Assembly: GCA_021613535.1 (NCBI GenBank)
Contig: CP075497.1
Location: forward strand, 372,001 to 436,000
Direction of reading: 5' to 3'
Origin: Adineta vaga
Lineage: Eukaryota; Rotifera
Length of the DNA: 64,000 bases
Shown: positions 34,550-46,900 of the stretch, in pieces
Position numbering within the stretch: the first letter of the stretch is position 1
Layout: each line of letters begins with the position of its first letter
The notes under the pieces: model-generated
Databases searched by the model: none
Seen by the model: the letters and a program-made list of their open reading frames with translations, nothing else
What the model was told of the DNA's origin: nothing
Position numbers and translations under genes: made by a program

Positions 34550-35520
34550 TAGTATTATGGTCATCTTATATTAGCAAATAGATTTCTTTTGTAGCTGATA
34601 TTTCAGACGAAAGTTATTATCCAATAGAAGAAGAAGAAGAAGAATGGTTATTTGATTTTGAAACAGTTTTTTTTAAGTTTAAAATATGTTGGATATGTGA
34701 AATAATTTCATAAAATAAAGATTCAGAAATAACAAAAGAATATGTTGAATTTCAAATAAATAAATAAATAAATATATTCATTTGATTTATGTATTAAAAT
34801 TGGATCTTCTTCTAAAAAATCTTCTCAAATATTGGCTGATATGGATTACATAGATGATTGTCAAGGAAAATTTCATATTATTTTAGATTATTATTATTTC
34901 AGAAGGATTAAAACGAATTAAAAATCTATTTTTGATCTTTTAAACAAAGTTGATCTTCTAGATTATAGCAAAGAACAAGATAATCTATCTCTTGAATATT
35001 ATAATAATATGTGTATGATTCATTATTATAGATTTATTAAATTTTGATTTAGCTTTAAATTATTTCAATCAAACACTTCTTATATATAAAAAAAAGCGTT
35101 TAAAAATAAGCGACACCGTGATATAGCGAAATGTTTAGATCATTATTAGACAAGTTTATTATAAGAAGGATATGATGATATATGTTTAAATTATTATTAT
35201 GAAATATTATATATATGAAAGAATGTTTTTACCACATACTCATCCAGATTTTTCAAAAGATGCTGCGCTCATTTTACTCAAGTGCTTTGGAAAGATAGTA
35301 AAAAAATACATGTTGTTGCACATTTTTTACTTTCGGAAAATGATCGAAGTCAATTTGAAGATAATGCTCTCCTTGCTAAATACTAATTTCTTGTAACGCA
35401 AATCACTTCTGTTTCTCATGAAGTCAGTTTATATTCGAGTAATCGTTTCTATCAGTCTAAACTCAGTAATACATGTGTCGTCATCCGTTACACTCATTTA
35501 ACTTGTATGCAATTAAACGT
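34550..35520 (+). pseudogene. Degraded TPR-like gene relic
   Basis: Scattered in-frame pieces look protein-like but are split by stops and frameshifts. About 35050-35105 reads like a TPR helix pair (LALNYFNQTLLIYKK). About 35315-35515 reads HFLLSENDRSQFEDNALLAK, then a stop, then further open sequence with a SLYSSNRFYQSKLSN stretch. I cannot name the family with confidence. It may be the remains of a kinesin-light-chain-like TPR or ART-associated gene. Confidence 0.4.
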
Positions 35521-35770
35521 TCTGTATCTATTTTAAACCCTCATGATGAAAAACTTTTGTTTTGAATGCATATTGTAATCGATAATACAATGGATAGTGA
35601 AAACAAATGGTTGAATATTGCGTATGATGGTGATTCTTATTATGTGCACCCTCGCGTTCTGTATCTATTTTAGACCATCATGATGAAAAACTTTTGTTTT
35701 GAATGCATATTGTAATCGATAATACAATGGATAGTAAAAACAAATGAATGACACAATTGGTTGAATATTG
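35518..35770. repeat. Tandem duplication of about 105 bp
   Basis: 35518-35620 and 35655-35770 share the run from CGTTCTGTATCTATTTTA through GAATGCATATTGTAATCGAT to TTGAATATTG. They differ by a few substitutions and a 13-bp difference near the 3' end. A 34-bp spacer lies between the copies. Confidence 0.75.
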
Positions 35771-35867
35771 AGTGTAATACTTCAAGTATGGCTGTGCGAC
35801 GAAAGTAAGAGCGTATATATATATATATACGGATTGATGGTAAGATAACGAAGTTATTATTCGAAAT

Positions 35868-36279
35868 AACTTCTGTTATTTATATATCTCTGCAATCACG
35901 TAAGTAATATTAACAAGTAAATAGTCATTTTAAAGAACATTCAAAACTATGCTTAGAGTATAATAGTGAAGGTGATATCTGAAGAAATAAGAGAGTTATG
36001 AAAGTGAGAATATTATGCATCTTCTTTTAGAGAAATTTGTTACATTTTTTGCAGCAATCTTTGCAATACATGTTTAGACTTTTTTCTGATCTATAGTTTT
36101 TCTACAAAAATTTCTCCTAAGAGAAGATGTATAATATTCTCACGTTCACATCTTTCTTATTTCTTCAGATATCACCTTCACTTTTATACTATAAGCATAG
36201 TTTTGAATGCTCTTTAAAATGACTATTTACTTGTTGATATTACTTACGTGATTGCAGAGATATATAAATAACAAAAGTT
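35868..36279. mobile_element. 412-bp foldback element upstream of the cysteine-rich peptide gene
   Basis: Arms of about 175 bp (35868-36042 and 36104-36279) are near-perfect reverse complements. For example, TCTGCAATCACGTAAGTAAT on the left matches ATTACTTACGTGATTGCAGA on the right. The loop is about 60 bp. The right arm ends about 150 bp before the peptide gene's ATG and so may supply promoter sequence. No transposase and no clear target duplication are seen. Confidence 0.8.
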
Positions 36280-36432
36280 CTGTGAATATTTGTACATACA
36301 TTATAATTGTAAGACAGAATGATAATATGTAAAAGCTATCCTTCCTTATAAATATCGACAGATATGAGTGTTCATACAAAATAAAATTCATTATTTTTTC
36401 AGATAGTATAATATACAAAGCAAACTTCGACC

Positions 36433-36795
36433 ATGAAAGTACAGTGTTTTTTGATCGTGATGATTGCAATGGCTTTTCTTTTTGGAAGTCTGGTTGACGC
36501 TCGTAGTAAGTCTAATAGATCGTAGGATTTTACATCGATGTCGAATGTTTTTATTTGTCTAGGTGCTGAGTTTATGAAAAGATCGATTGCTGACGAACAT
36601 GTTGATGGTGCTGGAAAGGATTTGACTAGTTTTAAGCAAGCTTTGATGGAATCAAGCAAAGTTCGTCGTAAACGAGATTGTCAAGCAGACATAGCAGCTT
36701 GTTACGATAGATGTGATTATCCATGTCTATGGATAGGCTGTACTGCAGCTGGTCTCGGATGTCAACTAGGCTGTCAAAGTGCTTATCACTGTTAG
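36433..36795 (+). CDS. Secreted 8-cysteine peptide precursor
   Basis: Exon 1 (36433-36505) encodes a 24-residue signal peptide (MKVQCFLIVMIAMAFLFGSL...). A 57-bp GTAAGT..CTAG intron (phase 1) leads to exon 2 (36563-36795). The total is 101 aa. After an acidic propeptide comes the basic cleavage site RRKR, suited to furin-like proteases. The predicted mature peptide is 39 residues with eight cysteines, at 2, 9, 13, 17, 22, 29, 33 and 39 of the mature part, enough for four disulfides. This is the classic layout of secreted defence, signalling or venom-like peptides. I cannot tell which, and no known scaffold matches by eye. The gene looks intact and sits alone. The foldback at 35868-36279 is just upstream. 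Confidence 0.75.
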
Positions 36796-37161
36796 ATGAA
36801 AGACATTTTCGTAGCTATAGTGTTTAAAAGGTTTCATATTTTTTTATGTAGCTAGCTATATTTCTACACAATAAGGCCCTTTCCATATTTATACATGATG
36901 TATGTGTGTTCCTTTTTCATCTTGTTATTTTCCTTTATATGCATATATATATACTTATACACGCGTTTCTTTTCTCTCTCTTTTAATTTACCTTGTTGAT
37001 TTCTTTCAATAAAAACTTCATCTAAATAAATAACATTTACTTATTTATTCACGACAATCACGTACCGTGATAGCTTTTTATAATAAAATATGATTCATCA
37101 TTCTTACTGATAAATCAGAAGATATTGAGAGTAATTAACTTGACATAGAAATCAAATAAAA

Positions 37162-37900
37162 TCAAAATAAAGTATTCCCATATATCGGAAATGAGATTCG
37201 GTTTAAATAATAGAAAAGAAGTTTTTGAAACGGCATGCACGATTCTCTCTTGAATTCTATGTTATTAGAAATCAATTTTATATAACTATTTCTTGCGACA
37301 ATTGTATTGACAATATTCAACACAAGGGTGTGGGTACTACATCTATCCAACACCCACACCCACCCTGATATATCTTTAATTATAGTTGAACTTTCAAAGC
37401 ACACATTGTATAAATTCAAATGTTTGATATTTGACCAATTGATCATTTTTAAAAGACATTTTACATGTACATTTGTCATTTCGTATTTTTTTCCAATCCA
37501 TGATCCGTCGTCATTGCTGAAAATTCTTAATGAAATGACATTAGGAAAATAAAAGTGATTGTTCTGTTTCAATCCATCGTCGGAACAATCGTTAAATCTG
37601 TTATATTATTAAATGGAATTACGTGTTTTATTGACTCATTATCATGGTTCCTGGTCTCTCCTGTGCATATAAATGTATGAAATGGATATGGTATTGTACA
37701 AATTGATTTTGATTTTGATTTTGGGAAGATAAAATAATCTTTGCACCAAAAATCACTTTGAAATCCTTTGAATATTTCAATAATTTTATCAAAATTTTGT
37801 TCATATAGGATTCCGAAAAAAAGGTCGAGAAATCTGGCAGATGATTGAGAAAGCAAGAAAACAGTTTTTCTAAAGTGTAATTAAAATCGATTATTTCCAA
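37162..37900 (-). pseudogene. LRR/F-box-associated-like gene relic
   Basis: Two overlapping frames encode leucine-rich, LRR-like sequence (NVISLRIFSNDD and NIKHLNLYNVCFESS) that resembles the C-terminal part of F-box-LRR proteins common in rotifers. The frame shifts at about 37569. A telomere-like palindrome at 37324-37367 lies inside the reading frame, where it encodes low-complexity residues (WVWVLDRCSTHTLVLN) in place of an LRR. The upstream F-box part is not seen. I read it as a broken copy. Confidence 0.45.
37324..37367. repeat. Telomere-like palindrome (core CTACATCTATCCAACA)
   Basis: AAGGGTGTGGGTA, core CTACATCTATCCAACA, then CCCACACCCACCCT. It shares its core with the 6381-6442 copy although the flanks differ, so the two are members of one mobile or seeded family. 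Confidence 0.75.
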
Positions 37901-38451
37901 TCACGTCGATTAAAATTCATTATTTTTTTCACAAAATCGATCTTGACAAATTAAAGACAAAAAAATCTATTAAAACTGATTATTTTCCGTGTTATAATGA
38001 ATTAAAATGAATGAAAACTTGAAAAATCCGTTAAAATCAATTATTGGATCAAATTTAATCGCACAATGACATACCAAATCAGATTTTATTAATTTTCTTG
38101 AAAAAATCGATTTTAATCATATTCTCCATTAGTTTTTTTCTACATGGGTAAACTCAATATAAAAAGATTTCTATAATACCATTATTTGACGAATTACATT
38201 GATTAAAGGTCGTTTGAAAACACAAGAATTAGATTCGTTAATAGAAAATATTAATTTCATGAGTGTCTGTATATGAAATATTCGAATACATATGTCAATC
38301 AAAAAATAAATAATAAAGCATTTACTTCGTTATATTGAAGAGCATTTATCAGATGAAAATGATCTTGATAAGTAATATTATTTGATTTAAGACTTAATTC
38401 AATCAGCTTCTAAAAAGGAATCATACAAATAGAACATAATGAAGAGTTAAT
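37900..38451. other. AT-rich spacer with recurring GATTAAAATCGATTA-like words
   Basis: Between about 37870 and 38125 the words ATTAAAATCGATTATTT and AAAATCGATTTTAATC recur about every 35-60 bp in both orientations. This suggests a decayed simple repeat. No coding potential is seen. Confidence 0.4.
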
Positions 38452-38515
38452 CAAGGATGAGGTTGTGGGTGTGAGTATTTCATTTCTCTTCACACACACA
38501 CACACACCCTCACAT
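38452..38515. repeat. Telomere-like palindrome downstream of the LamG gene
   Basis: AAGGATGAGGTTGTGGGTGT, core GAGTATTTCATTTCTCTT, then CACACACACACACACACCCT. The core resembles those at 39695-39753 (read on the other strand) and 23657-23795. Confidence 0.65.
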
Positions 38516-38587
38516 GACAATTGAAAATCTAACTGGACGAAAGTTACAACACGAAAACGATACGTATTCTGTTGAAATAAATCTCGT

Positions 38588-40731
38588 TCATCCACGTGCA
38601 AACGTTGAGGCTATTTCGAAATTCGTTCTTGCAAATGGATAGAACGATATTTCATCGATGCAGCCAGAGAAGTAAAGAGAACCGTACTGTGCGCTATTTC
38701 CTATCTCCAATGGGTTTGCTACTCCCTGATAGGGTCCATGATTACCATTCGATACTTGGAGAGTTCCATTAATATAGAGCGACATTGTTAGCCCTGTCAA
38801 ATTATAGACATAAGCAACATGTGACCAGACATCGATAGGTATAAGTCGTGAATCTGTTAGGGTGTCTCCACGAAAAAGGAAACTCACAGCTCCACGTTTG
38901 CCGATTGAAGTTCGCATACAGTTACGATTGCGCAGTTTTGCACATTGACCGAAAATGACATGCTCAAAACCGTCGGTGACGAGAATTGTTGGTTTGATCC
39001 AACTTTCGACAGAAAACGAGATAGAGCGCAGATCAATATATGGCGTAACGTTTACAAGGACTGACTGCTGAAGTGACTTCGTTAGATTCAAACATTTTCC
39101 ACAACCATTGCGACCTACTTCATATGGTGGATTGTTCTGACTAGTACCGTTATAAATGCCAAAACGGTCATTCAGATTGCCCTAAAAATACCATGCAATT
39201 GTTGGAGCTACAAGTCAAAAAGAAGTTTCGTCTAGACGGTAGAAAAATAGAATAAGCTCATCAATACCTCGTCCAGCTGGCGATGTTTCTGAATTGATAC
39301 AAGCACTGGTAGGCGATACTATTGTTTGTTTTGTCGTTTTTGAAACTAAATCCAAGAGTGATTTCATAAAATATAGGTCCAATTCAGACACTTTCATATC
39401 AAATAGTTTTTTTTACATTTATTCAGTTACTGGTGTTGAAATGGGAATAAACGAAAAGCAGAAAGCTGGTAAATGAAAGGTAGCTTCCACTTACGACTCA
39501 TACTTCTGTTTGTATAGCGGAAAATACTTGCTTTCATTGTAGTTACTACTAATTGCGACCACTTTTTTCTCAGTGATACAGAGAAGTGCTACTCGTATAA
39601 ACGTTATGTCACTGATGTCTCTTTCGAGCATATTCATTTTTATATCAGTTTTCCACTTCTGAATGTCATGCTAACATTAAATAAACTTCGGCACATGAGG
39701 GTGTGGGTGCCAGAAAGAGAAAGTATCCACACCCACACCCACCCACACCCTCAACAACACTTGTTGGTCTATTCAATGGGATAGCAACTGGCGCTCCAAA
39801 ACCTACTATTGTCATTGCATTTAGTTGGCCAGGTTGAAAGAGCTGAATTCGGTTATTATGACTATCCGCTACGAACAAATTAAAGTTCTCATCGACAAAA
39901 ATTCCATGCGGATGATCAAGCATATTGGGTACTGGCCCAGGACATCCAGTACCAGCCACAACCATTGATATGCTTGTATTACTGTTATGCTTTAGCTTGA
40001 ATATTTTATATTCATTTGCGGATGAACAGTAGAGATCATTAATGATATCAATGAAGAGTCCTGTGCATGAACTATTGATGTGCATTACTGATGTACCATT
40101 TGTACGATTCAATGTCTATCTATCGACTCGACTATGGTTATAGCCATTGTCGATAAAGATATCACCATTGCATGCGACAAAAAGGCTCCGTGGTCTGATT
40201 AAATTTTCCGAAATAGTTTTCTTTAGAATCAGCGATCCATTATATCCTATTACTATATGATTATTCAGTAGAACGCTCACATAGATGTTGTTTTGAGTAT
40301 TGACAAAAATGCCAGTGGGCTGATGGCCAATCAAACTTTTGTTAGCTAATTTTGTTGCATTTGTATTCCATACTGTACATGAACTAAATTTAGGCTGATT
40401 GAATGAAATACCTGATAAATTTTAAAAAAATTCTCCTCATTTTTACAGACAAAATATGACTGAGGTACATTTGAATATCTTAGCGATAGCAAAGACCAAA
40501 AATTTTTCAGACTTAAAGATGTGTTTATTTTATTAATATGAATATTGCGAAACGATCTAAGTGGTGTATCTTATCTCACAGCTAAAATTTTAAATTGATG
40601 TACTCTTCTGTATAGGAGTAAACCAATTAAACGAAAATCTAAAAATTTTATTTACTTCAATCAGCAAAAGAATGTCTACCTGAACTATTTTCAATGAGTA
40701 ATGCCATTGTCACTATCCAAATTGTAGACGA
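38588..40731 (-). pseudogene. NHL-repeat / LamG-like secreted protein, broken copy
   Basis: Exon 1 (40731-about 40677) encodes a signal-peptide start (MSSTIWIVTMALLIENSS). A GTAGAC..TATCAG intron leads to exon 2 from about 40411. NHL-type beta-propeller blades follow (QPTGIFVNTQNNIYVS and HPHGIFVDENFNLFVADSHN). One in-frame TAG sits at about 40116-40118, with the same frame continuing beyond it. At about 39753 the propeller stops at a telomere-like palindrome (39695-39753). The C-terminal concanavalin A-like/LamG domain (about 39170-38588) is open and ends normally. It holds motifs such as PIDVWSHVAYVYNLTG and LYINGTLQVSNG. The intact family would be secreted or membrane-associated glycan-binding proteins. 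This copy has at least two defects. Confidence 0.65.
39695..39753. repeat. Telomere-like palindrome inside the NHL-LamG gene
   Basis: CATGAGGGTGTGGGTGCCAG, core AAAGAGAAAGTATCC, then ACACCCACACCCACCCACAC and CCTCAAC. It truncates the NHL propeller after the residues NRPTSVV. Confidence 0.75.
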
Positions 40732-40965
40732 CATACTTTAACGTCAATGTCTGATAGCGTCTTCTCATCAGAGTATATTTTAGCGGGAAAACCAACTGCA
40801 CAAAACTCGTTATTTGATAACGTTACATATTTGAATGTTGTCATGAACCAGTTTAAAGTAATATAATCTTCAAAATAAATTCATCACGCGTTCTTTGTTA
40901 TTTCTGATATTTGAAAATCAGCAATGATACATTAGACATTAATTTAAAAAAGTCACGTTAGATAA

Positions 40966-41217
40966 TTAACTTTTTCGGGACCGGTGACATTTTAAAGCGT
41001 CATTGAAAATTTATATGATCTGGCGCAAGTGCATTCGAATTTTTCCTGAATCTCTTCGAAGTAAGAGATAAAGATGCGGATCATAACACAAACGTGTAAA
41101 ATAAAGCAACCGGAACATTTACTTCGAAGATACTCACCATAGATTCAAATTCACTTGCGGCAGATCATATAAAATTTCAATGACGCTTTAAGACGTCACC
41201 GGTCCCAAAAGGGTTAA
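40966..41217. mobile_element. piggyBac-like MITE with TTAA target sites
   Basis: The element is 40970-41213 (244 bp), flanked by TTAA at 40966-40969 and 41214-41217. The right end, read inward, starts CCCTTTTGGGACCGGTGACG. The left end starts CTTTTTCGGGACCGGTGACA. The inverted repeats extend about 65 bp (through TTATATGATCTGSCGCAAGTG) with few mismatches. A TTAA target and CCC-type ends are typical of the piggyBac superfamily. There is no internal gene. Confidence 0.8.
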
Positions 41218-43958
41218 CAATGCAGTTTTTTGGTATTAGAATAATCATAACGCTATGTTATTTTATTTTTCTACAAAAAAGGGCATTGATCGGATTGTCG
41301 CTCCGCAATCCACATAAACTGAGATTAGGTTTATTGAGGGTGTGGGTGCTACGAAAGCTCGATACTAAAGTAATAACTAAAAGTTGCACTCATGTTCAGA
41401 TTTGGTATCTTCTTTGAAAAAAACATTATTTATGGTTCGCTAAAGCTTCTTGAAATCTTTAAGACATTGATATCATTCATTATCGTGGTATTAACGATTA
41501 AATTCACAAAAACTCCTCCACAGTATCGAAAGATCTATTTGTGCAATATATATTGAAGTGGTCAATAGGGCTTGTCCAAACGTAACGTTGTGACATTTTT
41601 GACATATTTTCATAGGATTTTCTCGAGCACCATAAATGCTAGAAAGTTCATTTAAATATTGTTAGATACAACTCATTAAGTTCTACCAACGTTAGAAAAA
41701 TGAGGGTGGGTGTGGGTGATCTGGGTGAAATTTCTCCCACGTGGTTCCGTGGGTTATAATGCCACACCCTCTTTTTATAGTGCTTACCTAGGTCTAGAAA
41801 ATAGGTCACAATGTGATCGGCATCATCAGGGTGAGTGTGAGGAATCAGTAAAAAAACGTCACACGCTTATATTTTTCCTACCTTTGCACTTTGGCCTTAT
41901 GCTGTATTTTATTATTATTCTTATAATCCTTTGTTCTTTTCTCTTTCGAAAGGGTATATAAGTGACTATTTTGTGTGAGAACGATACGATATATGATATG
42001 AAGAAATATAGGGAAGCGTAGCTCCATCAGCGCTAAAGCCTCTTTTATCACAAATTATCACAGTGCGGGTCAGCAGAGAGATCTTGGTGACTTTCAGCTA
42101 AGTCTTCTTTGAATTTGAAGGCCTCAGATGAACATAATCCAGGCATCAGCAATATGCTATCGAGAACAGATTTGGAATCTTGTACTTTTTCAAGTGTAAG
42201 GAAAAAGTGAGCGCATAACTAGAATCAATCGATATGTGTGCATCCATACGTTCATTCGCAAGACAAATCCTAAAAGGCTAATCCGATTACGATGAAATTT
42301 CTGCAGAGTCTTGTTTCATCAATATCTCACTGTAGTTCGAAGATGAGCTTGATTGGGTGAGCCGATGCTGGGTTATTGGAAAAATACTGATATTTTCTTA
42401 TATCATCTATCCAATACACTTTTTGCAGTACACATAACTTTCGGATAAAATCCGAAGTTTCCGCGTTTATTCTTTTTATTCTATCTTTCTTTTTCTATTT
42501 TTATATTTCGCGCATTCTAAAATCAACTGTGACATATATATTCTAGATGTTTTTTTATATTAAAAATTTGGTTACAACCTGACTAAAAAAAGATCATGAT
42601 AATTCGAGCTGATGTATCTGTCTTATAGTAAGAGCTAGAAGCATAGAAAACAACAAATTTTTCTATGAAGTACCAAGACTTTTGGATCACCCTGTATATA
42701 TGTGTGGTATCGAACCGCACATAAGACATATATATATAACAGAACATAATAAAAGAAAAGTTAATGATAACAAAGAGTTAACTGTTATCGCTAACATTTT
42801 CCTAATCTTATTACGGACTCAGCATGTAACAGAGTTTACCATCAAATTCAACAATATTCAAAACTGCTCGTGATCAATTCTTGAACAATCTTCAAACAAA
42901 AATTATAATAAGTTTTTAATTGAGATTTAATGGCATGACTTAACCGGACTCAGTTTTTGCGAGAAAACGGCTTGACTTGTGAGAACGTCTGATTTACCTA
43001 TCACAGTCTGTGAGATAAGCGTTATTTATTAAGTTATCCTTTGATAAATTCAAAGTATTGTCGTTCTATTTTTGTTTATTCTGATTTTGTGGTATCTGAA
43101 CAAAAATAAACTTTTTATTCCAGTCACGAGAATCGTATTGAGTGCGTAAATGATGGCAGTGAAAAATGATGTTATCGAATATCAACTTTAACTTTAACTT
43201 TTACAGCAAAGTTAAAGTACCATTCCAATTAGAATCAGTTATCTACACAACTAACATCTCCAATGAAAATTATTTGAAACAGATAATCCTATGCATTGAT
43301 AAATGACACATAAAATCAATATGAACACATGAACTATATTCAGACTTTAAATCATAAAACGGTCTTAACCTTTCACTATGCTTAAATTTGATTGGTTTAG
43401 ATTAGATTTAGGTATTAAACCATCTCATGAGAACTGTAATAGGTTCGAAACCACTCATAGCAGCTGGTACTCACCCTCACCCTATTAGTCTACTGTTTTA
43501 CTAATCAGCAATTCTCACTCAAATAAATTCATATGCAAATACAAAAATTTGCAGTTTTATTCCTCACATGGCCAATTTATTTTTTGCTCGTTCTGTTCAG
43601 TTGTGTCGCAACAGTCTAACTATTTTTTTTCTCATCGCTTTCTGTTACTATATCGACGTGTGTTATGTTTAGTTTTAAATCACTTTTTATTTGCAGCTTT
43701 TTTCTATTGGTATGAGTTATAAGATAGAAATTTTTAAAAATAACTGAGCTCAGAATTATCTATATATAAGGACAGTGGAACAGACTAATAAATAGTAAAC
43801 AAGTAAACATTTCTCCGTTAGTTAATTCTATAAAAAAAAGGATATTTTATCCGTACATCACGTTCTATTTATTATAAATCAGGGACATCTGTATAAAAAG
43901 AAGAAACGATTATTATACTATTGTTCTCATTCTTATACATTTTCAGTTATTTGACAGT
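41218..43958. other. 2.7 kb intergenic region before the TIR-NACHT gene
   Basis: No gene is supported. It holds half a telomere-like palindrome at 41336-41350, a full one at 41701-41772, and a C-rich half near 43481-43492. A mariner-like end (GTACCAAGACTTTTGGATCA, CCCTGTATA) lies at 42670-42698, for which I found no partner end. The last 200 bp presumably hold the promoter of the TIR-NACHT gene. Confidence 0.4.
41701..41772. repeat. Telomere-like palindrome
   Basis: GAGGGTGGGTGTGGGTGATC, an inner dyad TCCCACGTGG/CCGTGGG, then GCCACACCCTC. The outer arms GAGGGTG.GGTGTGG and CCACACCCTC are mirror matches. Confidence 0.65.
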
Positions 43959-46900
43959 ATGGAACCCAATGGCGATAGTGAGCGGGTGATGCTTAATGGA
44001 GGAAAACATGTCATGCTTTCCTACAATTGGAACAGTCAAACTATCGTATCTCAGATATACCAAATTCTAAAAGATGAACATATTCCAATCTGGTTTGATA
44101 TACAAGGAGACATGAAACAGAATATATACGAAAGGTATGAAAATTAACACAAGCATTGTTTGTTTTGATGTAATGATTTATACTGTACTTTTGTTTAGTA
44201 TGGCTGATGGGATAGAAAATGCTGCAGTCGTTTGTTGTTTTTTAACACCAGATTATCAGAAATCTGAAAACTGTAAACTCGAATTACAATATGCAAAAAA
44301 ACGAGGCAAACGCATCATTCCATGTATGCTTGGTGATAAATCTTGGAAGCCTTCAAGTTGGCTAGGATTGATAACTTCTGGAGATCAATATATAAACTTC
44401 CGAGATCAGTCTTCAGAGAACATTCATTTAAAAACCAAACAGCTGATCGATCGAATAAAAGAAGAATCCTCTACTGTGCAACCAGTAGATGAACCAAGTT
44501 ATCTTTTTGAATTAATTAAACTTGATTATAAACGAAATAATTGTATTGAACAAATAATGAATCCAACAAAATCTTTTTCTGTCGAACACAGTTATATTAA
44601 TTTAGCCATTGTTGAAATCAAAGAACAACAAGAAACAGAAAAAAAACTTCGGAAAGCTCAGTATAATGATGCGATTATCGGCACCTTTGAACAGATCTAT
44701 GGTATGAAGACTGTTATAGATGTCAAGGATATTTTTAATAAATGCAAAGAACAAACGAAAAATGTACTTGTACTTGGACGAGCCGGAATTGGTAAATCAA
44801 TATTTTGTCAATATATTGCTTACAAGTGGGCTACAGGTGCAATGTGGCTTCAGTATGATCTACTTATTTTGTTTCCATTACGGTCTTTAAATGAGAGTCG
44901 CTATCCTCCATTATTACCTGGAATGAATTATTCTCTAATTGATCTAGTAAAAAAAGAATATTTTGGTCATGATCTTTCTGAAAATGACGACAAACTCTTG
45001 AGAGAACAGTTTGATAAAAGTAAAATTTTATGGCTTTTGGATGGCTATGATGAAATTGTGCAAAATGTGCCAGAACATCTACGTTACTTATTTGAACAGT
45101 TACTTAAGACGCCATATCATATCGTAACATCTCGTCCCTACTTGAACACTTTATCGTACACAGTGCAACTGGAAATTACAGGCTTTACAGATGATAATAT
45201 TGTGGAATATGTGAAGCAATTCTTTGACCAAACTGATGATATACTGCACGATGAAACAACGACAAGTCAAAAATTGTTAAGCTTTTTAAAACTGAATCCT
45301 AGCATCTGGGGTATTGCACATATACCAATTAGTCTAGAATTAATTTGCAGTATTTGGAGCGATACTGATTGGTCTGAAACAAAGACCTTAACAATCACAG
45401 CATTGTATGATTACATTACAGAATGGTTATGCCGACGATATTTGATTAAACAAAATACTGATATTCAGATGACTAAAGAAGATGTTTACATAGATTGTCA
45501 AAAAGAATTAGTATTTTTGGAAACATTAGCATTTAGAGGAATGGAAAACAATACTATTATTTTACGAAAAGAACTGCTCCAAAAAGTTTTAAAGGAGACT
45601 GAATATTCATCGAAAAACTATGCACGCTTACTCAATATCGGTATTCTAAAATCGATTAATGACAAGTCATTTGGAAATCAAATTGAAGTACAGAAAGATC
45701 ATTATTTTATTCATCTAAGTTTTCAAGAACATTTTGCAGCACGATATTTGATCAAAGCTCTGAATGGTCCAGGACGTCAAGCAGCTATTGATTTTATTAA
45801 TACTCATAAGTACAGCCAACGTTTTCAGTTGGTATTTACTTTTACATCCGGTCTACTTCTTCAGTCTGATCATGAATCATCTACTGACTCATTCTGGGAC
45901 GCCGTATTAGGAGAGCCGTTGGATTTAGTTGGACTACGACAGGTACAATTAATTATGTCTTGCATGGAAGAGACCACTCCTAATAGTAACTCACAGCTTC
46001 GCCGACATGCCGAGCTAATGTATATTATAACAGATGCGATAATAATTGCCCTATCCATGAAGTACATTACTATTTATAATCAGCTTCTACAATCAATGGA
46101 AAGAAGTATTTCATTAGTAAATGACTCAACAATACAAGATACACTTATCAAACTGTTAGAAAATGGTGAGTCAAATACAACAAAAAGTGTCCTTTCATTG
46201 ATTGCACAATTATCTCTTTCAAATCCATCACCTCAACTCATTCAACTACTACTATTGCAGCTTAGTAATACCGAATGGCATACCAGACAGATTGTATGTG
46301 AAGCTTTCGAAAAAATGGGCGCTAAAGCAGCAACGAATGATGTAATAAATAAGTTGGTATATGCAGTTAACGATGAGAATGCTTCTGTCAGAATAAATGC
46401 ATGCTGTGCTCTAGGAAAAATGGGTAAAAATACAGCAACGGATACTGTTACGAGTAGGTTAATAGCTGCGCTCGAAGATGAGAATGAATATGTTCGACGA
46501 AGAGTATGTGAAGCGTTGGGAGAGATTGGTGAACAAGCGGCAATAAATAAGCTATTGAGTGCCGTCGAAGATAAAAGTGGAGACGTGAGATGGAGAGCAT
46601 GCGAAGCTCTAGGAAAAATGGGTGAAAAAGCCGCAATCGATACTGTTCTGAATAAGTTGATAATCGCACTTGGAGACCAGAATGTAAATGTCAGAAAGAA
46701 AGCACGTGAAGCTCTCGGAAAAATGGGTGAAAAAGCAACAATCAATATTATTATGAATAGATTGGTGGTCGCAGTTGGAGATCAGGACGCAAATATCAGG
46801 CGGAGTGCATGTATAGCGTTAGGTGAAGTGGGTGAAAAAACAGCGACAAACGATGTGATCCATAGGTTGCTGAGTGCACTACAAGATGAGAATGGAGATG

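Noticed and set aside
42670-42698. Mariner-like end GTACCAAGACTTTTGGATCA
   Set aside because: Only one end was found, so no element can be bounded.
43441-43475. Possible tRNA B-box (GGTTCGAAACC)
   Set aside because: No acceptor stem, A-box or anticodon arm could be built around it.
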